Below are positions 17,665-25,720 of a stretch of 64,000 bases of DNA, piece after piece. Position 1 is the first letter of the stretch. The number at the start of each line of letters is the position of its first letter. The notes under the pieces were generated by a model. It ran no database searches. It was given only the letters and a program-made list of their open reading frames with translations, and was not told the origin of the DNA. The position numbers were made by a program, and so were the translations under genes. The DNA comes from Dongia_A sp039808885 (lineage in GTDB: Bacteria; Pseudomonadota; Alphaproteobacteria; Dongiales; Dongiaceae), in NCBI GenBank assembly GCA_039808885.1, contig JBDHTX010000003.1, positions 123,152-187,151 on the forward strand. Direction: 5' to 3'.

Positions 17665-18378
17665 TCAGGCGGCGCGGAAGCCGGCGAGCGACAGCTTGGT
17701 GGCGTAGTTCTCGCTCATGAAGCGGATGAAGCTGTCACGGAACTGCCGTGTGTGGGCGTGGGCCAGCTCGTCGGCGCGGTCTGCGTCGCGCGCGGCGATC
17801 GCCACCAGCATCTCGTCATGTTCGCCGGTCAGCATCTCGCTGCCCGGCGTACGCTCGAGGAACTCGAAATGCATGTGCAGCATGCGGCGGCCCTGGTCGA
17901 GCAGCCGCTCGTAGAAGCCGATCAGGTACGGGTTCTTGCCGGCCTGGGCGATCGCCATGTGGAAGTTCTTGTTGGCCTCGGACATGGCGAGATGGTCGCG
18001 GGTCTTCAGCGCCGCCTCGAAGTCGCGCTGCTTGTCGGCGATGTTCTTCAGGTCGGCATCGTTGCGCAGCTGCGCGGCGAGGCGGGCATGCATGCGCTGG
18101 GTCACGTCCAGCGCCTCGACATATTTTGGGAACAGCGCCAGCTCGATCGGCGCCACGATGGTGCTGCGGTTGGGAAGCGCGACGACCAATTCCTCGCCGG
18201 CCAGGCGGATCAGCGCCTCGCGGATGGGCGAGCGGGACAGCTTGAAGCGCTCGGCCAGCGTGGTTTCGTCGAGGGGCTGGCCCGGTGCCAGCTTCAGGGT
18301 CAGGATTTCGGCCCGGAGCGCCTCGTAGACGCTCTTCCAGCCCGGTTCCTTGCCCCGTTTCTCCGCTGCCATGCCCAC
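17665..18378 (-). CDS. GntR-family (FCD domain) transcriptional regulator
   Basis: A 237-residue regulator. An N-terminal winged helix-turn-helix is present (SVYEALRAEILTLKLAPGQP, then LAERFKLSRSPIREALIRL). An all-helical FCD effector domain follows, with the metal-binding histidine pattern (NFHMAI, EHDEML, HAHTRQF), as in FadR/VanR-type regulators. It is divergent from the DHDPS-family gene. Two identical TGTCGACA palindromes lie between the two genes and are the likely operators. A GTG at 18378 has GGGAGGG five bases upstream; an ATG six bases further in is an equal alternative. It probably represses the catabolic genes until a substrate is bound. Confidence 0.92.
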   Translation of the reverse strand: MGMAAEKRGKEPGWKSVYEALRAEILTLKLAPGQPLDETTLAERFKLSRSPIREALIRLAGEELVVALPNRSTIVAPIELALFPKYVEALDVTQRMHARLAAQLRNDADLKNIADKQRDFEAALKTRDHLAMSEANKNFHMAIAQAGKNPYLIGFYERLLDQGRRMLHMHFEFLERTPGSEMLTGEHDEMLVAIAARDADRADELAHAHTRQFRDSFIRFMSENYATKLSLAGFRAA

Positions 18379-18440
18379 CTAAACCCTCCCGGCAATTGGG
18401 AAAAATCACAACAGGCGCAAACCATAGACCTTTTCGATGC

Positions 18441-18476
18441 AATTGTCGACATATTGTATTTGACATTGTCGACATA
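18441..18476. promoter_or_regulatory. Paired GntR operator sites
   Basis: Two copies of ATTGTCGACATA-type sequence, each containing the perfect palindrome TGTCGACA, lie at 18444-18451 and 18467-18474. Their 23-base spacing is about two helical turns. They lie between the divergent GntR and DHDPS-family genes, and the second overlaps the likely promoter of the latter. Confidence 0.75.
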
Positions 18477-18487
18477 AGAACGACAAT
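18460..18487 (+). promoter_or_regulatory. Probable sigma-70 promoter of the lyase/racemase operon
   Basis: TTGACA at 18460-18465 matches the -35 consensus. GACAAT at 18482-18487 is a reasonable -10 at 16-base spacing. The distal GntR site sits between the two boxes, so a bound repressor would block polymerase. The lyase ATG is 30 bases downstream with CAGGAG in between. Confidence 0.6.
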
Positions 18488-18516
18488 AGCCTCGTCCTTC
18501 GCCACAGGAGACACAG

Positions 18517-19392
18517 ATGAAGCTCACCGGGGTCATGCCCGCCTTGGTCACGCCGTTCGACGCCAACGGCAAGATCGACTTCAAGGCCTTCGAGAAACTG
18601 CTGACCAAGCTGCGCGCCGACGGCGTCACCGGCTGGGTGCCCTGCGGCTCCACCGGCGAGTATTACGCGATGAACGCCGAGGAGCGCGCCGCGGTGCTGA
18701 AATTCGTGGCGGGGTTCGCCAACAAGAACGAGCTGCTGATCGCCGGCACCAATGCCGGGTCCACCGCCGACGTGATCGAACACACCAGGCGGGCGCGCGA
18801 CCTCGGCTACGGCACGGTGCTGCTCTCCGCGCCCTATTACGCGACGCCGAAGCCGGACGAGCTCATCGCGCACTACCAAGCGGTGCTCGACGCGGTCGAT
18901 GTCGAGATCGTGCTCTACAACTACCCGCCCAAGGTTGGCGTCGAGGTCGGGCTCGACGTGCTGGATGCCTTCGTCGACAATCCGCGCGTCATCGGGATCA
19001 AGGAATCCTCCGGCAATCTGCTGCGCGCCATCGACATCCGGCAGAGATACGGCACGCGGTATCAGCTCACCAACGGCTCCGACGACCAGACCCTGGATTT
19101 CTATCTGTGGGGCGCGACGTCGTGGATCTGCGGTCCCGCCAATTGCATGGCCAGGGCCTGCGTCGATCTGGTGAAGACGATCGAGAGCAGCAACTGGCTG
19201 GCGGCGCGCGACAAGGCGCTGGTGATCTATGGCGCGATGAAGAGCCTGGAAAGCGGCAAGTTCGTGCAGAAGGTGAAATATGGCTGCGAGCTGGCCGGCA
19301 CGCCGGTCGGCCTCGCGCGCCGGCCGCTGCTGGAACTGACCAGGGAAGAGAAGGCGGACTTCAGGAAGGCCATGGAGCCTGTGCTAGGCTAA
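18517..19392 (+). CDS. DHDPS-family lyase/deaminase, possibly for hydroxyproline catabolism
   Basis: A 291-residue class I aldolase-fold protein of the dihydrodipicolinate synthase/N-acetylneuraminate lyase family. The GSTGE phosphate/carboxylate loop (residues 44-48), Tyr136 in LYNYP and the Schiff-base Lys162 in GIKESSGN are all present. It is followed four bases later by a proline-racemase-family gene and controlled by a GntR regulator. That context suggests 1-pyrroline-4-hydroxy-2-carboxylate deaminase of 4-hydroxyproline breakdown. A keto-deoxy-sugar-acid dehydratase is an alternative, given the nearby epimerase/dehydrogenase gene. A housekeeping dapA role is unlikely in this context. 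CAGGAG precedes the ATG. Confidence 0.88.
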   Translation: MKLTGVMPALVTPFDANGKIDFKAFEKLLTKLRADGVTGWVPCGSTGEYYAMNAEERAAVLKFVAGFANKNELLIAGTNAGSTADVIEHTRRARDLGYGTVLLSAPYYATPKPDELIAHYQAVLDAVDVEIVLYNYPPKVGVEVGLDVLDAFVDNPRVIGIKESSGNLLRAIDIRQRYGTRYQLTNGSDDQTLDFYLWGATSWICGPANCMARACVDLVKTIESSNWLAARDKALVIYGAMKSLESGKFVQKVKYGCELAGTPVGLARRPLLELTREEKADFRKAMEPVLG

Positions 19393-19396
19393 CGCG

Positions 19397-20431
19397 ATGA
19401 GATTCGCGCAATCGCTGCAGATCATCCAGGTCCATTGCCAGGGCGAGATCGGCAAGGTGCTGGTCGGCGGCGCGCCGGAGATTCCGGGCGCCACCATGCT
19501 CGACAAGATGAACCACATCAACCAGGTGGACGATTCGTTGCGCCGCTTCGTCACCTTCGAGCCGCGCGCCGGCGTCGCCATGTCGATGAACCTGGTGCTG
19601 CCGGCGACGCGCTCCGATGCCGATGCCGGCTTCATGGTGCTGCAGGCCGACCGCGCGCATCCCATGTCGGGCAGCAATTGCATCTGCGTGGTGACGGCTT
19701 TGCTGGAAAGCGGCCGGGTGAAAATGGTCGAGCCCGAGACGATCGTGCGCCTCGACACGCCGGCGGGATTGATCACGGCGCGCGCGCACTGCGCCGGTGG
19801 GCGCGTGCAATCCGTCAGCCTCGACAACGTGCCGGCCTTCGTTGAAGAGCTGGACCGCGTCCTCGAGACCCAGGGCTGGGGCCGCATCAAGGCCGACATC
19901 GCCTTTGGCGGCGTCTACTACGCGCTGGTCGACGTGGCGCAGATCGGGCTGGAGATCGCGCCGAAGAACGCCCGCGCGCTGGCCGAAGCCGGGATCGAAT
20001 TGAAGGCGCTGCTGGCACGGCAGCTGAAGGTGCAGCATCCGGAGCTGCCGGGCGTCAACGAGATCGCCTATGTGATGTTCCGGTCTGTGGAGCCCGACGG
20101 CGCTATCCGCACCTGCACCACCCTGAAGCCCGGCCGCGTCGACCGCTCCCCCTGCGGCACCGGCAGCTCGGCCAATCTCGCCGTGCTGCATGCGCGGGGC
20201 TTGGCGAAAGTCGGCGACAGCCGCCGCTCGCGCTCGATCATCGGCGGCGAATTCAAGGTGGAGCTGGTCGGCGAAGCGCGCGTCGGCAACAAGCCGGCGA
20301 TCCTGCCGCGCCTGACCGGGCAGGCGACGATCTACGGTACCGAAGAGATGCGCTGGGATCCGGCGGATCCGTTCTTCAAGGGCTTCGCGCTGTCGGACAC
20401 CTGGGGCCCGCAGGTCGGCGAGCTGGGATAA
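19397..20431 (+). CDS. Proline racemase/hydroxyproline epimerase family protein, Ser/Cys type
   Basis: A 344-residue member of the proline racemase superfamily. The second catalytic cysteine is present (DRSPCGTGSSAN, Cys253). At the first site, where racemases have MCGH, this protein has HPMSGSNCICV, placing Ser91 at the catalytic position; a nearby Cys95 exists. Characterised relatives include proline racemase, 4-hydroxyproline 2-epimerase and 3-hydroxyproline dehydratase. Replacement at one of the two positions separates functional subgroups. With the DHDPS-type deaminase immediately upstream, 4-hydroxyproline 2-epimerase is the best guess, but dehydratase activity cannot be excluded. No D-hydroxyproline oxidase is visible in the window. 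Confidence 0.85.
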   Translation: MRFAQSLQIIQVHCQGEIGKVLVGGAPEIPGATMLDKMNHINQVDDSLRRFVTFEPRAGVAMSMNLVLPATRSDADAGFMVLQADRAHPMSGSNCICVVTALLESGRVKMVEPETIVRLDTPAGLITARAHCAGGRVQSVSLDNVPAFVEELDRVLETQGWGRIKADIAFGGVYYALVDVAQIGLEIAPKNARALAEAGIELKALLARQLKVQHPELPGVNEIAYVMFRSVEPDGAIRTCTTLKPGRVDRSPCGTGSSANLAVLHARGLAKVGDSRRSRSIIGGEFKVELVGEARVGNKPAILPRLTGQATIYGTEEMRWDPADPFFKGFALSDTWGPQVGELG

Positions 20432-20438
20432 CTCCACT

Positions 20439-20540
20439 CGTCATGCCAGGGCTTGGCCCTGGCATCCACGAGTTTCGATGTGCGGGATCGTGTCAGTCGA
20501 AGCAAACTCGTGGATCCCAGGGCCAAGCCCTGGGATGACG
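20439..20540. repeat. Palindromic intergenic repeat, copy A
   Basis: A near-perfect inverted repeat with arms of about 37 bases. It begins CGTCATGCCAGGGCTTGGCC and ends with its complement (GGCCAAGCCCTGGGATGACG), with about 25 bases between the arms. It lies between convergent genes. The core CAGGGCTTGGCCCTG is itself palindromic. Three related copies are at 56820, 62373 and 63385. Confidence 0.9.
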
Positions 20541-20564
20541 GAGTTTAGTGTGGATTGAACGCGC

Positions 20565-21101
20565 CTACTTCCGATGCTCTTCCAGCCGCGGCATCAGCTC
20601 CACCAGGTTGCAGGGCCGGTGCCGGTTGTCGAGCTGGTGCTTCAATATCTCGTCCCAGCCGTCGCGGCAGGCCGAGGGCGAGCCGGGCAGGGCGAAGAGA
20701 TAGGTGCCATGTGCCACGCCGCCGACGGCGCGGCTCTGGATGGTCGAGGTGCCGACCTTCTGGAACGAGATCCAGCGGAATAGCTCGCCGAAGCCCTCGA
20801 TCTTCTTCTCGAACACCTGCTCGAAGGCTTCCGGGGTCACGTCGCGGCCGGTGACGCCGGTGCCGCCGGTGGAGATCACCACGTCGATCTCGGGGTCGCC
20901 GATCCAGGCGCGGAGCTGGTCGGTGATGGCCGGCACGTCGTCCTTGACGATGGCGCGGGCGGCGACCTTGTGGCCGTCGCGCTGGATCATGTCGACCAGG
21001 GTCTGGCCCGATTTGTCGTCGGCCAGGGTGCGGGTATCCGACACCGTGAGCACGGCGATGTTGACCGCCAGGAACGGCCGGCTTTCGTCGATACGTGGCA
21101 A
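20565..21101 (-). CDS. moaB: Molybdenum cofactor biosynthesis protein B
   Basis: A 178-residue MoaB/MogA-fold protein. The molybdopterin-binding loop STGGTGVTGRDVTPEA and the C-terminal FALPGSPSACRDGWDEI are diagnostic. It takes part in molybdopterin adenylylation or a related step of Moco assembly in the cytoplasm. The start is a TTG with GGAGG five bases upstream; the resulting N-terminus (MPRIDESRPFLAVNIAVLTV) matches what I recall from other alphaproteobacterial MoaB. The Shine-Dalgarno is within the 3' arm of a strong hairpin (21107-21135). It lies downstream of slt on the same strand. Confidence 0.93.
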   Translation of the reverse strand: MPRIDESRPFLAVNIAVLTVSDTRTLADDKSGQTLVDMIQRDGHKVAARAIVKDDVPAITDQLRAWIGDPEIDVVISTGGTGVTGRDVTPEAFEQVFEKKIEGFGELFRWISFQKVGTSTIQSRAVGGVAHGTYLFALPGSPSACRDGWDEILKHQLDNRHRPCNLVELMPRLEEHRK

Positions 21102-21106
21102 AACAA

Positions 21107-21135
21107 CCTCCGTCTCATACGAGCTGAGACGGAGG
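21107..21135 (-). promoter_or_regulatory. Hairpin between slt and moaB (attenuator or SD-sequestering)
   Basis: On the minus strand an 11-base-pair perfect stem (CCTCCGTCTCA / TGAGACGGAGG, 7-base loop) is followed directly by TTGTTTTG. This has the form of an intrinsic terminator for slt, yet its 3' arm contains GGAGG, the ribosome-binding site of moaB. It could therefore reduce both read-through and moaB translation. Confidence 0.65.
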
Positions 21136-21154
21136 CTGCCTGGTCAGGAGGAAC

Positions 21155-22699
21155 TCAGTTGGAAGCCGTCGCCGTCCCGTCCTGGGCCGTATAGCGCGGC
21201 CAGCCGCCGGTCGCCAGAGCCTTCAGCGTCGGCGTGTCCTGGCCCAGGCGCTCCTGGTAGATCCAATAGGCCGCCAGCACCCGCTTCACGAACTGGCGGG
21301 TCTCCTTGGCCGGCAGGGTCTCCAGGAACATCAGCGCGTCGTCGCCGGCGCGGCTCGCCTTCTTCCACTTCTGCAGCTTGCCCGGGCCGGCATTGTAGGC
21401 GACCGCCGTCATCATCAGGTCGGAATCGACGAGGTCCATCGCCATCAGCCAGCCGAGGTATTTCTGCCCGGCGGTCATGGAAATCTTCGGGTCGTGCAGC
21501 TGGCCGGGCTCGTAGCCGAGCTTCCTGCCGGTCTCCGGCATGATCTGCATCAGGCCGATGGCACCGTCGCCGCTGACCGCGTTCGGGTTGAAACCCGATT
21601 CCTGGCGCATCACGGCGTAGATCAGGGCGCGGTCGACGGTGAAGCCGCCTTCCGGCTCCCAGACCGGCACCGGATAGAGCGCCGCGGGAATGACCGCATC
21701 GCCATAGAGCCGCTGGGTCGCGCCCATCTTCAGCGCCAGGGTCGGCAGGTTGGCCGCCTGCGACACCGCCACCAGGGCCTCGTCCAATTCGTCCTTGGCC
21801 TTCTGCTGCAGCAACAGCAGTTCCTTTTCCGCCATCTGCTTCTGGCCGACCTGGAGCAGCGCCATGGCGCGCTTGCCGGAGCGGGCGTTCATAATCTGAT
21901 CGCCATGCGCCCTGGTCAGTTTCGGCGCCGACCAGTCGATCTCCGGAGCGATGCCGAGGGCGCGGGCCGCCAGCTGTCCATAGAAGGTGAGCGGATGCTT
22001 GGCCGCCTGCTTCAGCCAGGTGCTGACCTTGTCGGGCTGCTTGGCGCGCAGATAGGCGCGGGCGACCCAGAACGCCGCCTTGGACTGGTCCCAGGGATCA
22101 TTTTCCGCATTTTCCGCATCACGCGAGAAGGCCAGCGCCGCCTTGGCGAAGTCGCCGCGCTTCCAGGCCTCGAGCCCGGCCAGCCAGTTGGTGTCGCGAT
22201 CGTTATAGGCCTCGTCGGGCGAGCCCATGTGGATGCCGATGGTGTCCGGCTGGGTCGGCGCCTGGGCGCCCTTGTCGAGGGCGAGCAGATAGATGCGCTG
22301 GGCGACCGCCAGGGTGGAGAAGCGACGCAGCCAGTCGGTCAGCTCCTTGGCATTGGCCTTGTAGAGCGGCGACAGGTAGCGGTCGGCCAGGACGTGGCCG
22401 AGCAGCGACTGGTCGGTCAGCTCGCCGATGATCTCGTCGGCGCGGCGGAAATCGCCCGCGGCCTGGAGGCGGAAGATGTCGCGATACCGGTCGGCGTTCA
22501 CCGCATCCAGGGGTTTCGGCAGGGAAACGCCGTCCACCTGCACATCGACGCCCGGCAAAGCCGCCGTGGCGCGGTCCTGAGCGAGCGCCTCCGCCGAAAG
22601 CCCGGCGGCCAGCGTCATCGTCGTGATTGCGGTCAGCGCCAAAGAGCGCCAGCCCCGTCGGTGCCATGTCGTCGCCAAGGTCCTGTCCCCCTGGTGCAC
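21155..22699 (-). CDS. slt: Soluble lytic murein transglycosylase (Slt70-like)
   Basis: A protein of up to 514 residues with a Sec signal peptide (SLALTAITTMTLAAGLSAEALA) and an alpha-helical superhelical (U/L-like) region of about 300 residues. A C-terminal SLT catalytic domain follows. The catalytic glutamate is in AVMRQESGFNP, followed by GDGAIGLMQIMPETG and VAYNAGPGKLQKW, all classic. It cleaves peptidoglycan glycan strands in the periplasm to make anhydromuropeptides. The start is uncertain: GTG at 22699, or TTG at 22678 with a G-rich stretch upstream. It is the first gene of a possible two-gene unit with moaB. Confidence 0.93.
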   Translation of the reverse strand: MHQGDRTLATTWHRRGWRSLALTAITTMTLAAGLSAEALAQDRATAALPGVDVQVDGVSLPKPLDAVNADRYRDIFRLQAAGDFRRADEIIGELTDQSLLGHVLADRYLSPLYKANAKELTDWLRRFSTLAVAQRIYLLALDKGAQAPTQPDTIGIHMGSPDEAYNDRDTNWLAGLEAWKRGDFAKAALAFSRDAENAENDPWDQSKAAFWVARAYLRAKQPDKVSTWLKQAAKHPLTFYGQLAARALGIAPEIDWSAPKLTRAHGDQIMNARSGKRAMALLQVGQKQMAEKELLLLQQKAKDELDEALVAVSQAANLPTLALKMGATQRLYGDAVIPAALYPVPVWEPEGGFTVDRALIYAVMRQESGFNPNAVSGDGAIGLMQIMPETGRKLGYEPGQLHDPKISMTAGQKYLGWLMAMDLVDSDLMMTAVAYNAGPGKLQKWKKASRAGDDALMFLETLPAKETRQFVKRVLAAYWIYQERLGQDTPTLKALATGGWPRYTAQDGTATASN

Positions 22700-22939
22700 T
22701 CGTTCCAGCCCGAAAGGAACGAATTGGTTAACGATTTCTTGTTGTCTCCCGGAGTCACGGTTAGACGATCGAGGAGGGGGAGTCCACTAAAAATCTCGCG
22801 CGGCAACAACCCGTATGGTCTTGCGCGAGTTCCAAACCACTATACGTATTAGTTAATACCCCCGTGTGCATACTACACGGTAATTTAGATAATTGTTTTA
22901 GTTCAGAATCACTTATTGGGAAAAAGGTTCTATCAACGA

Positions 22940-23878
22940 CTAGTCGAGCCGCGATTTCAGCTTCAGAAGATCGCGCCACGTCTCACGCTTTTGTGCTGGT
23001 TGGCGCAGCAGATAGGCGGGATGGAAGATCGGCAAGGTGGGAATAGGGCCCGGCAGGCCCGGACTCCGGTATTCAAACCAGCGCCCCCGCAGCCGGGTGA
23101 TACCTTCCGTCGTTTGCAGCAACCCCTGGGCGGCGGCGGCCCCAACCAGGACCAGGACTTTGGGCGCAATCAACTCGATGTGCCGCTCGACGAAGGGTTT
23201 CTGGGCGGCGAGCTCGGCATCGGTCGGCTTCCGGTTCCCGGGCGGCCGCCAGAAGCACACGTTCGTTATATAGAAGGTGGTCCGGTCCAACCCGATCGCC
23301 GCCATCATCCGGTCCAGCAGCTGGCCGGAGACGCCGACGAAGGGCAGGCCCAGGCGGTCCTCGTCCGCCCCCGGCGCCTCGCCAACCAGCATCACCCTGG
23401 CGGCTGGATTGCCGTCGGCGAAGACCAGGTTGGTGGCGGTCCGGCGTAAGGCGATGCCGTCGAAACTCTCCAACGCCGCGCGCAGGGCGGCCAGATCGGG
23501 CGCCGCACCCGCCGCCTCGCGGGCGGAGGTGACGGTCGCCTGGTCCACCGGGCCCAGGGCCCGGGCGGGGGCGGGCGGTGGGGCGGGACTCGGGGCATAG
23601 CTCGCGCGCGCCGGCGCCTCGGCCAGTTGCCGGGGTGTCTCCGGCCGCGGCGCCGTAGGACCGGCGCCCGTGGACGTGACGCCCGTGGACGTGACGCCCG
23701 TGGACGTGACGCCCCGGGGCGGCAACTCGCCCCCAAACCCGGTCGTCCCAAGGCGGCTTTGCGGCGTCGGCTCAATAGCTTCATCGGCGCCCCAGTCGAT
23801 ATAGAGCTTCAGCAGCGCCAGGGCTTCGGCGGGGGCATAGTGTTGGGCAAGTTGCCTGATCGGGGCGTCTTGTGACAT
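22940..23878 (-). CDS. Uracil-DNA glycosylase, family 4-like
   Basis: A 312-residue protein whose C-terminal 190 residues form a UDG domain. Motif A is GEAPGADEDRLGLPFVG, and TNVCFWRPPGNRKPT and the catalytic-loop HPAYLLRQP follow. It excises uracil from DNA. The N-terminal 110 residues are a Pro/Ala-rich linker containing a three-fold repeat GVTST, encoded by a 15-base tandem repeat. The usual four-cysteine Fe-S pattern of family 4 is only partly apparent: one clear Cys lies in NVCFWRPPG. I chose the ATG at 23878; one at 23923 is also open, and neither has a strong ribosome site. It is divergent from ETF-QO, a common alphaproteobacterial arrangement. Confidence 0.88.
   Translation of the reverse strand: MSQDAPIRQLAQHYAPAEALALLKLYIDWGADEAIEPTPQSRLGTTGFGGELPPRGVTSTGVTSTGVTSTGAGPTAPRPETPRQLAEAPARASYAPSPAPPPAPARALGPVDQATVTSAREAAGAAPDLAALRAALESFDGIALRRTATNLVFADGNPAARVMLVGEAPGADEDRLGLPFVGVSGQLLDRMMAAIGLDRTTFYITNVCFWRPPGNRKPTDAELAAQKPFVERHIELIAPKVLVLVGAAAAQGLLQTTEGITRLRGRWFEYRSPGLPGPIPTLPIFHPAYLLRQPAQKRETWRDLLKLKSRLD
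23667..23711. repeat. 15-bp tandem repeat, three copies
   Basis: The unit CCCGTGGACGTGACG occurs three times exactly in a row inside the uracil-DNA glycosylase gene. It encodes a repeated five-residue unit in the flexible linker. As 15 is a multiple of three, copy-number change keeps the frame. Confidence 0.9.
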
Positions 23879-24002
23879 GACACCGACCGTAGCATCGGAT
23901 CGCCGCCTGGCCAATTCCGGCATGACCCGGAACGACGGGCGCGGCGAAGGAAGTGCGTGAACGACAAGACGGCCTCATCGGCCGCCTTCTGGGAGGAGCG
24001 GC

Positions 24003-25640
24003 ATGGATCGCGAGGTCATGGAATATGATGTGGTGATCGTCGGCGGGGGGCCCGCGGGGCTCAGCGCGGCGATTCGCCTGAAGCAGCTGGCGGCCGAGCA
24101 GGGCCATGACGTCGCGGTCTGCGTGCTGGAGAAGGGGGCGGAGATCGGCGCCCACATCCTCTCGGGCGCGGTGCTCGAGCCCCGTGCGCTCAACGAGTTG
24201 ATTCCCGACTGGAAGGAAAAGGGCGCGCCGCTCAACACCCCGGCCAGGGAAGACCACTTCCTGTTCCTGACCCAAGGCGGGTCGATCAGCCTGCCGACCC
24301 CGCCGCAGATGAACAATCACGGCAACTACATCATCTCGCTTGGCAACTTCTGCCGCTGGCTGGGCGAGCAGGCCGAGGCGCTGGGCGTCGAGATCTATCC
24401 CGGCTTCGCCGCGGCCGAAGTGATCCAGGACGAGAACGGCGCGGTGAAGGGTGTGGCCACCGGCGACATGGGCATCGGCAAGGACGGCCAGCCGACCGCG
24501 AACTACACCCGCGGCGTCGAGCTGCACGGCAAGCAGGTGCTGTTCGCCGAGGGCTGCCGCGGCTCGCTGAGCAAGGGCCTGATCGAGCGCTTCAACCTGC
24601 GCGCCGACAGCGATCCGCAGACCTACGGCATCGGCATCAAGGAATTGTGGGAGATCGACCCGGCCAAGCACGAGCAGGGCAAGATCACCCACACCGTCGG
24701 CTGGCCGATGGATAGCGGCACCTATGGCGGGTCCTTCCTCTACCACCTCGAGAACAACCAGGTGGCGGTCGGCTTCGTCATCGGCCTCGACTATTCCAAT
24801 CCGCATCTCTCGCCGTTCGAGGAGTTCCAGCGCTTCAAGCAGCATCCGGCGATCCGGCCGATTTTCGAAGGCGGCCGGCGCATCGCCTATGGCGCGCGCG
24901 CGATCAACGAGGGCGGCTTCCAGTCGATCCCCAAGCTCACCTTCCCCGGCGGCGCCCTCATCGGCTGCTCGGCGGGCTTCGTCAACGTGCCCAAGATCAA
25001 GGGCACCCACACCGCGATGAAGTCCGGCATGACCGCGGCGGAGGCGATCTATCCGCGGCTGAAGGCCGGCGACGCCGCCGGCGCCGAGATCACCGCCTAT
25101 CCGGAGGCGCTGAAAAAGACCTGGCTGTGGGACGAGCTCTACCGGGTGCGCAACATCCGCCCGTCCTTCCACGGCGGCATGTGGATGGGCCTCGCCTATT
25201 CGGCGATCGACACCTACCTGTTCCGCGGCAAGGCGCCCTGGACCCTGCACAACCACCCGGACCATACCCAGCTGCGCAAGGCCTCGGACACGCAGAAGAT
25301 CGCCTATCCGAAGCCGGACGGGGTGGTCAGCTTCGACCGCCTGTCCTCGGTCTTCCTTTCGGCCACCAACCACGATGAAAACCAGCCGGCCCACCTGACC
25401 CTGCGGAACAAGGATGTGCCGATCGAGGTCAACCTGGCGCTCTATGACGCGCCGGAGCAGCGCTACTGCCCGGCTGGCGTCTACGAGATCGTGCGCGAGA
25501 GCGACGGCAGCAATCCGCGCCTGCAGATCAACGCCCAGAACTGCGTCCACTGCAAAACCTGCGATATCAAGGACCCGACCCAGAACATCAACTGGGTGGT
25601 TCCGGAGGGCGGCGGAGGCCCCAACTACCCGAATATGTGA
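24003..25640 (+). CDS. Electron transfer flavoprotein-ubiquinone oxidoreductase
   Basis: A 545-residue membrane-associated flavoprotein. The N-terminal FAD motif is VVIVGGGPAGLSAAIRL. The ETF-QO-specific region GAHILSGAVLEPRAL and the ubiquinone-domain sequences around GGFQSIPKL follow. The C-terminal 4Fe-4S cluster ligands are in NCVHCKTCDIKDPTQNINW plus an earlier Cys in RYCPAGVYE. It passes electrons from acyl-CoA and choline-type dehydrogenases, through ETF, to ubiquinone. Length and motifs are normal for the family. GGGAGGAG precedes the ATG by four bases. Confidence 0.96.
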   Translation: MDREVMEYDVVIVGGGPAGLSAAIRLKQLAAEQGHDVAVCVLEKGAEIGAHILSGAVLEPRALNELIPDWKEKGAPLNTPAREDHFLFLTQGGSISLPTPPQMNNHGNYIISLGNFCRWLGEQAEALGVEIYPGFAAAEVIQDENGAVKGVATGDMGIGKDGQPTANYTRGVELHGKQVLFAEGCRGSLSKGLIERFNLRADSDPQTYGIGIKELWEIDPAKHEQGKITHTVGWPMDSGTYGGSFLYHLENNQVAVGFVIGLDYSNPHLSPFEEFQRFKQHPAIRPIFEGGRRIAYGARAINEGGFQSIPKLTFPGGALIGCSAGFVNVPKIKGTHTAMKSGMTAAEAIYPRLKAGDAAGAEITAYPEALKKTWLWDELYRVRNIRPSFHGGMWMGLAYSAIDTYLFRGKAPWTLHNHPDHTQLRKASDTQKIAYPKPDGVVSFDRLSSVFLSATNHDENQPAHLTLRNKDVPIEVNLALYDAPEQRYCPAGVYEIVRESDGSNPRLQINAQNCVHCKTCDIKDPTQNINWVVPEGGGGPNYPNM

Positions 25641-25720
25641 GGCAAATCCGGGTGGGAATGTTAAGACTGGACGCCTTATATTAAGGTGATCGCGGACCCA
25701 TTTCCCGGAACAGCCCCTTT

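Noticed and set aside
22836..22939. AT-rich patch between slt and the uracil-DNA glycosylase gene
   Set aside because: Probably contains the slt promoter, but no clear -35/-10 pair, and a CtrA-like TTAA-N7-TTAA site could not be matched.
23667..23711. Possible start of a CRISPR-like array
   Set aside because: Units are contiguous with no spacers and lie inside a coding sequence; it is a simple tandem repeat.
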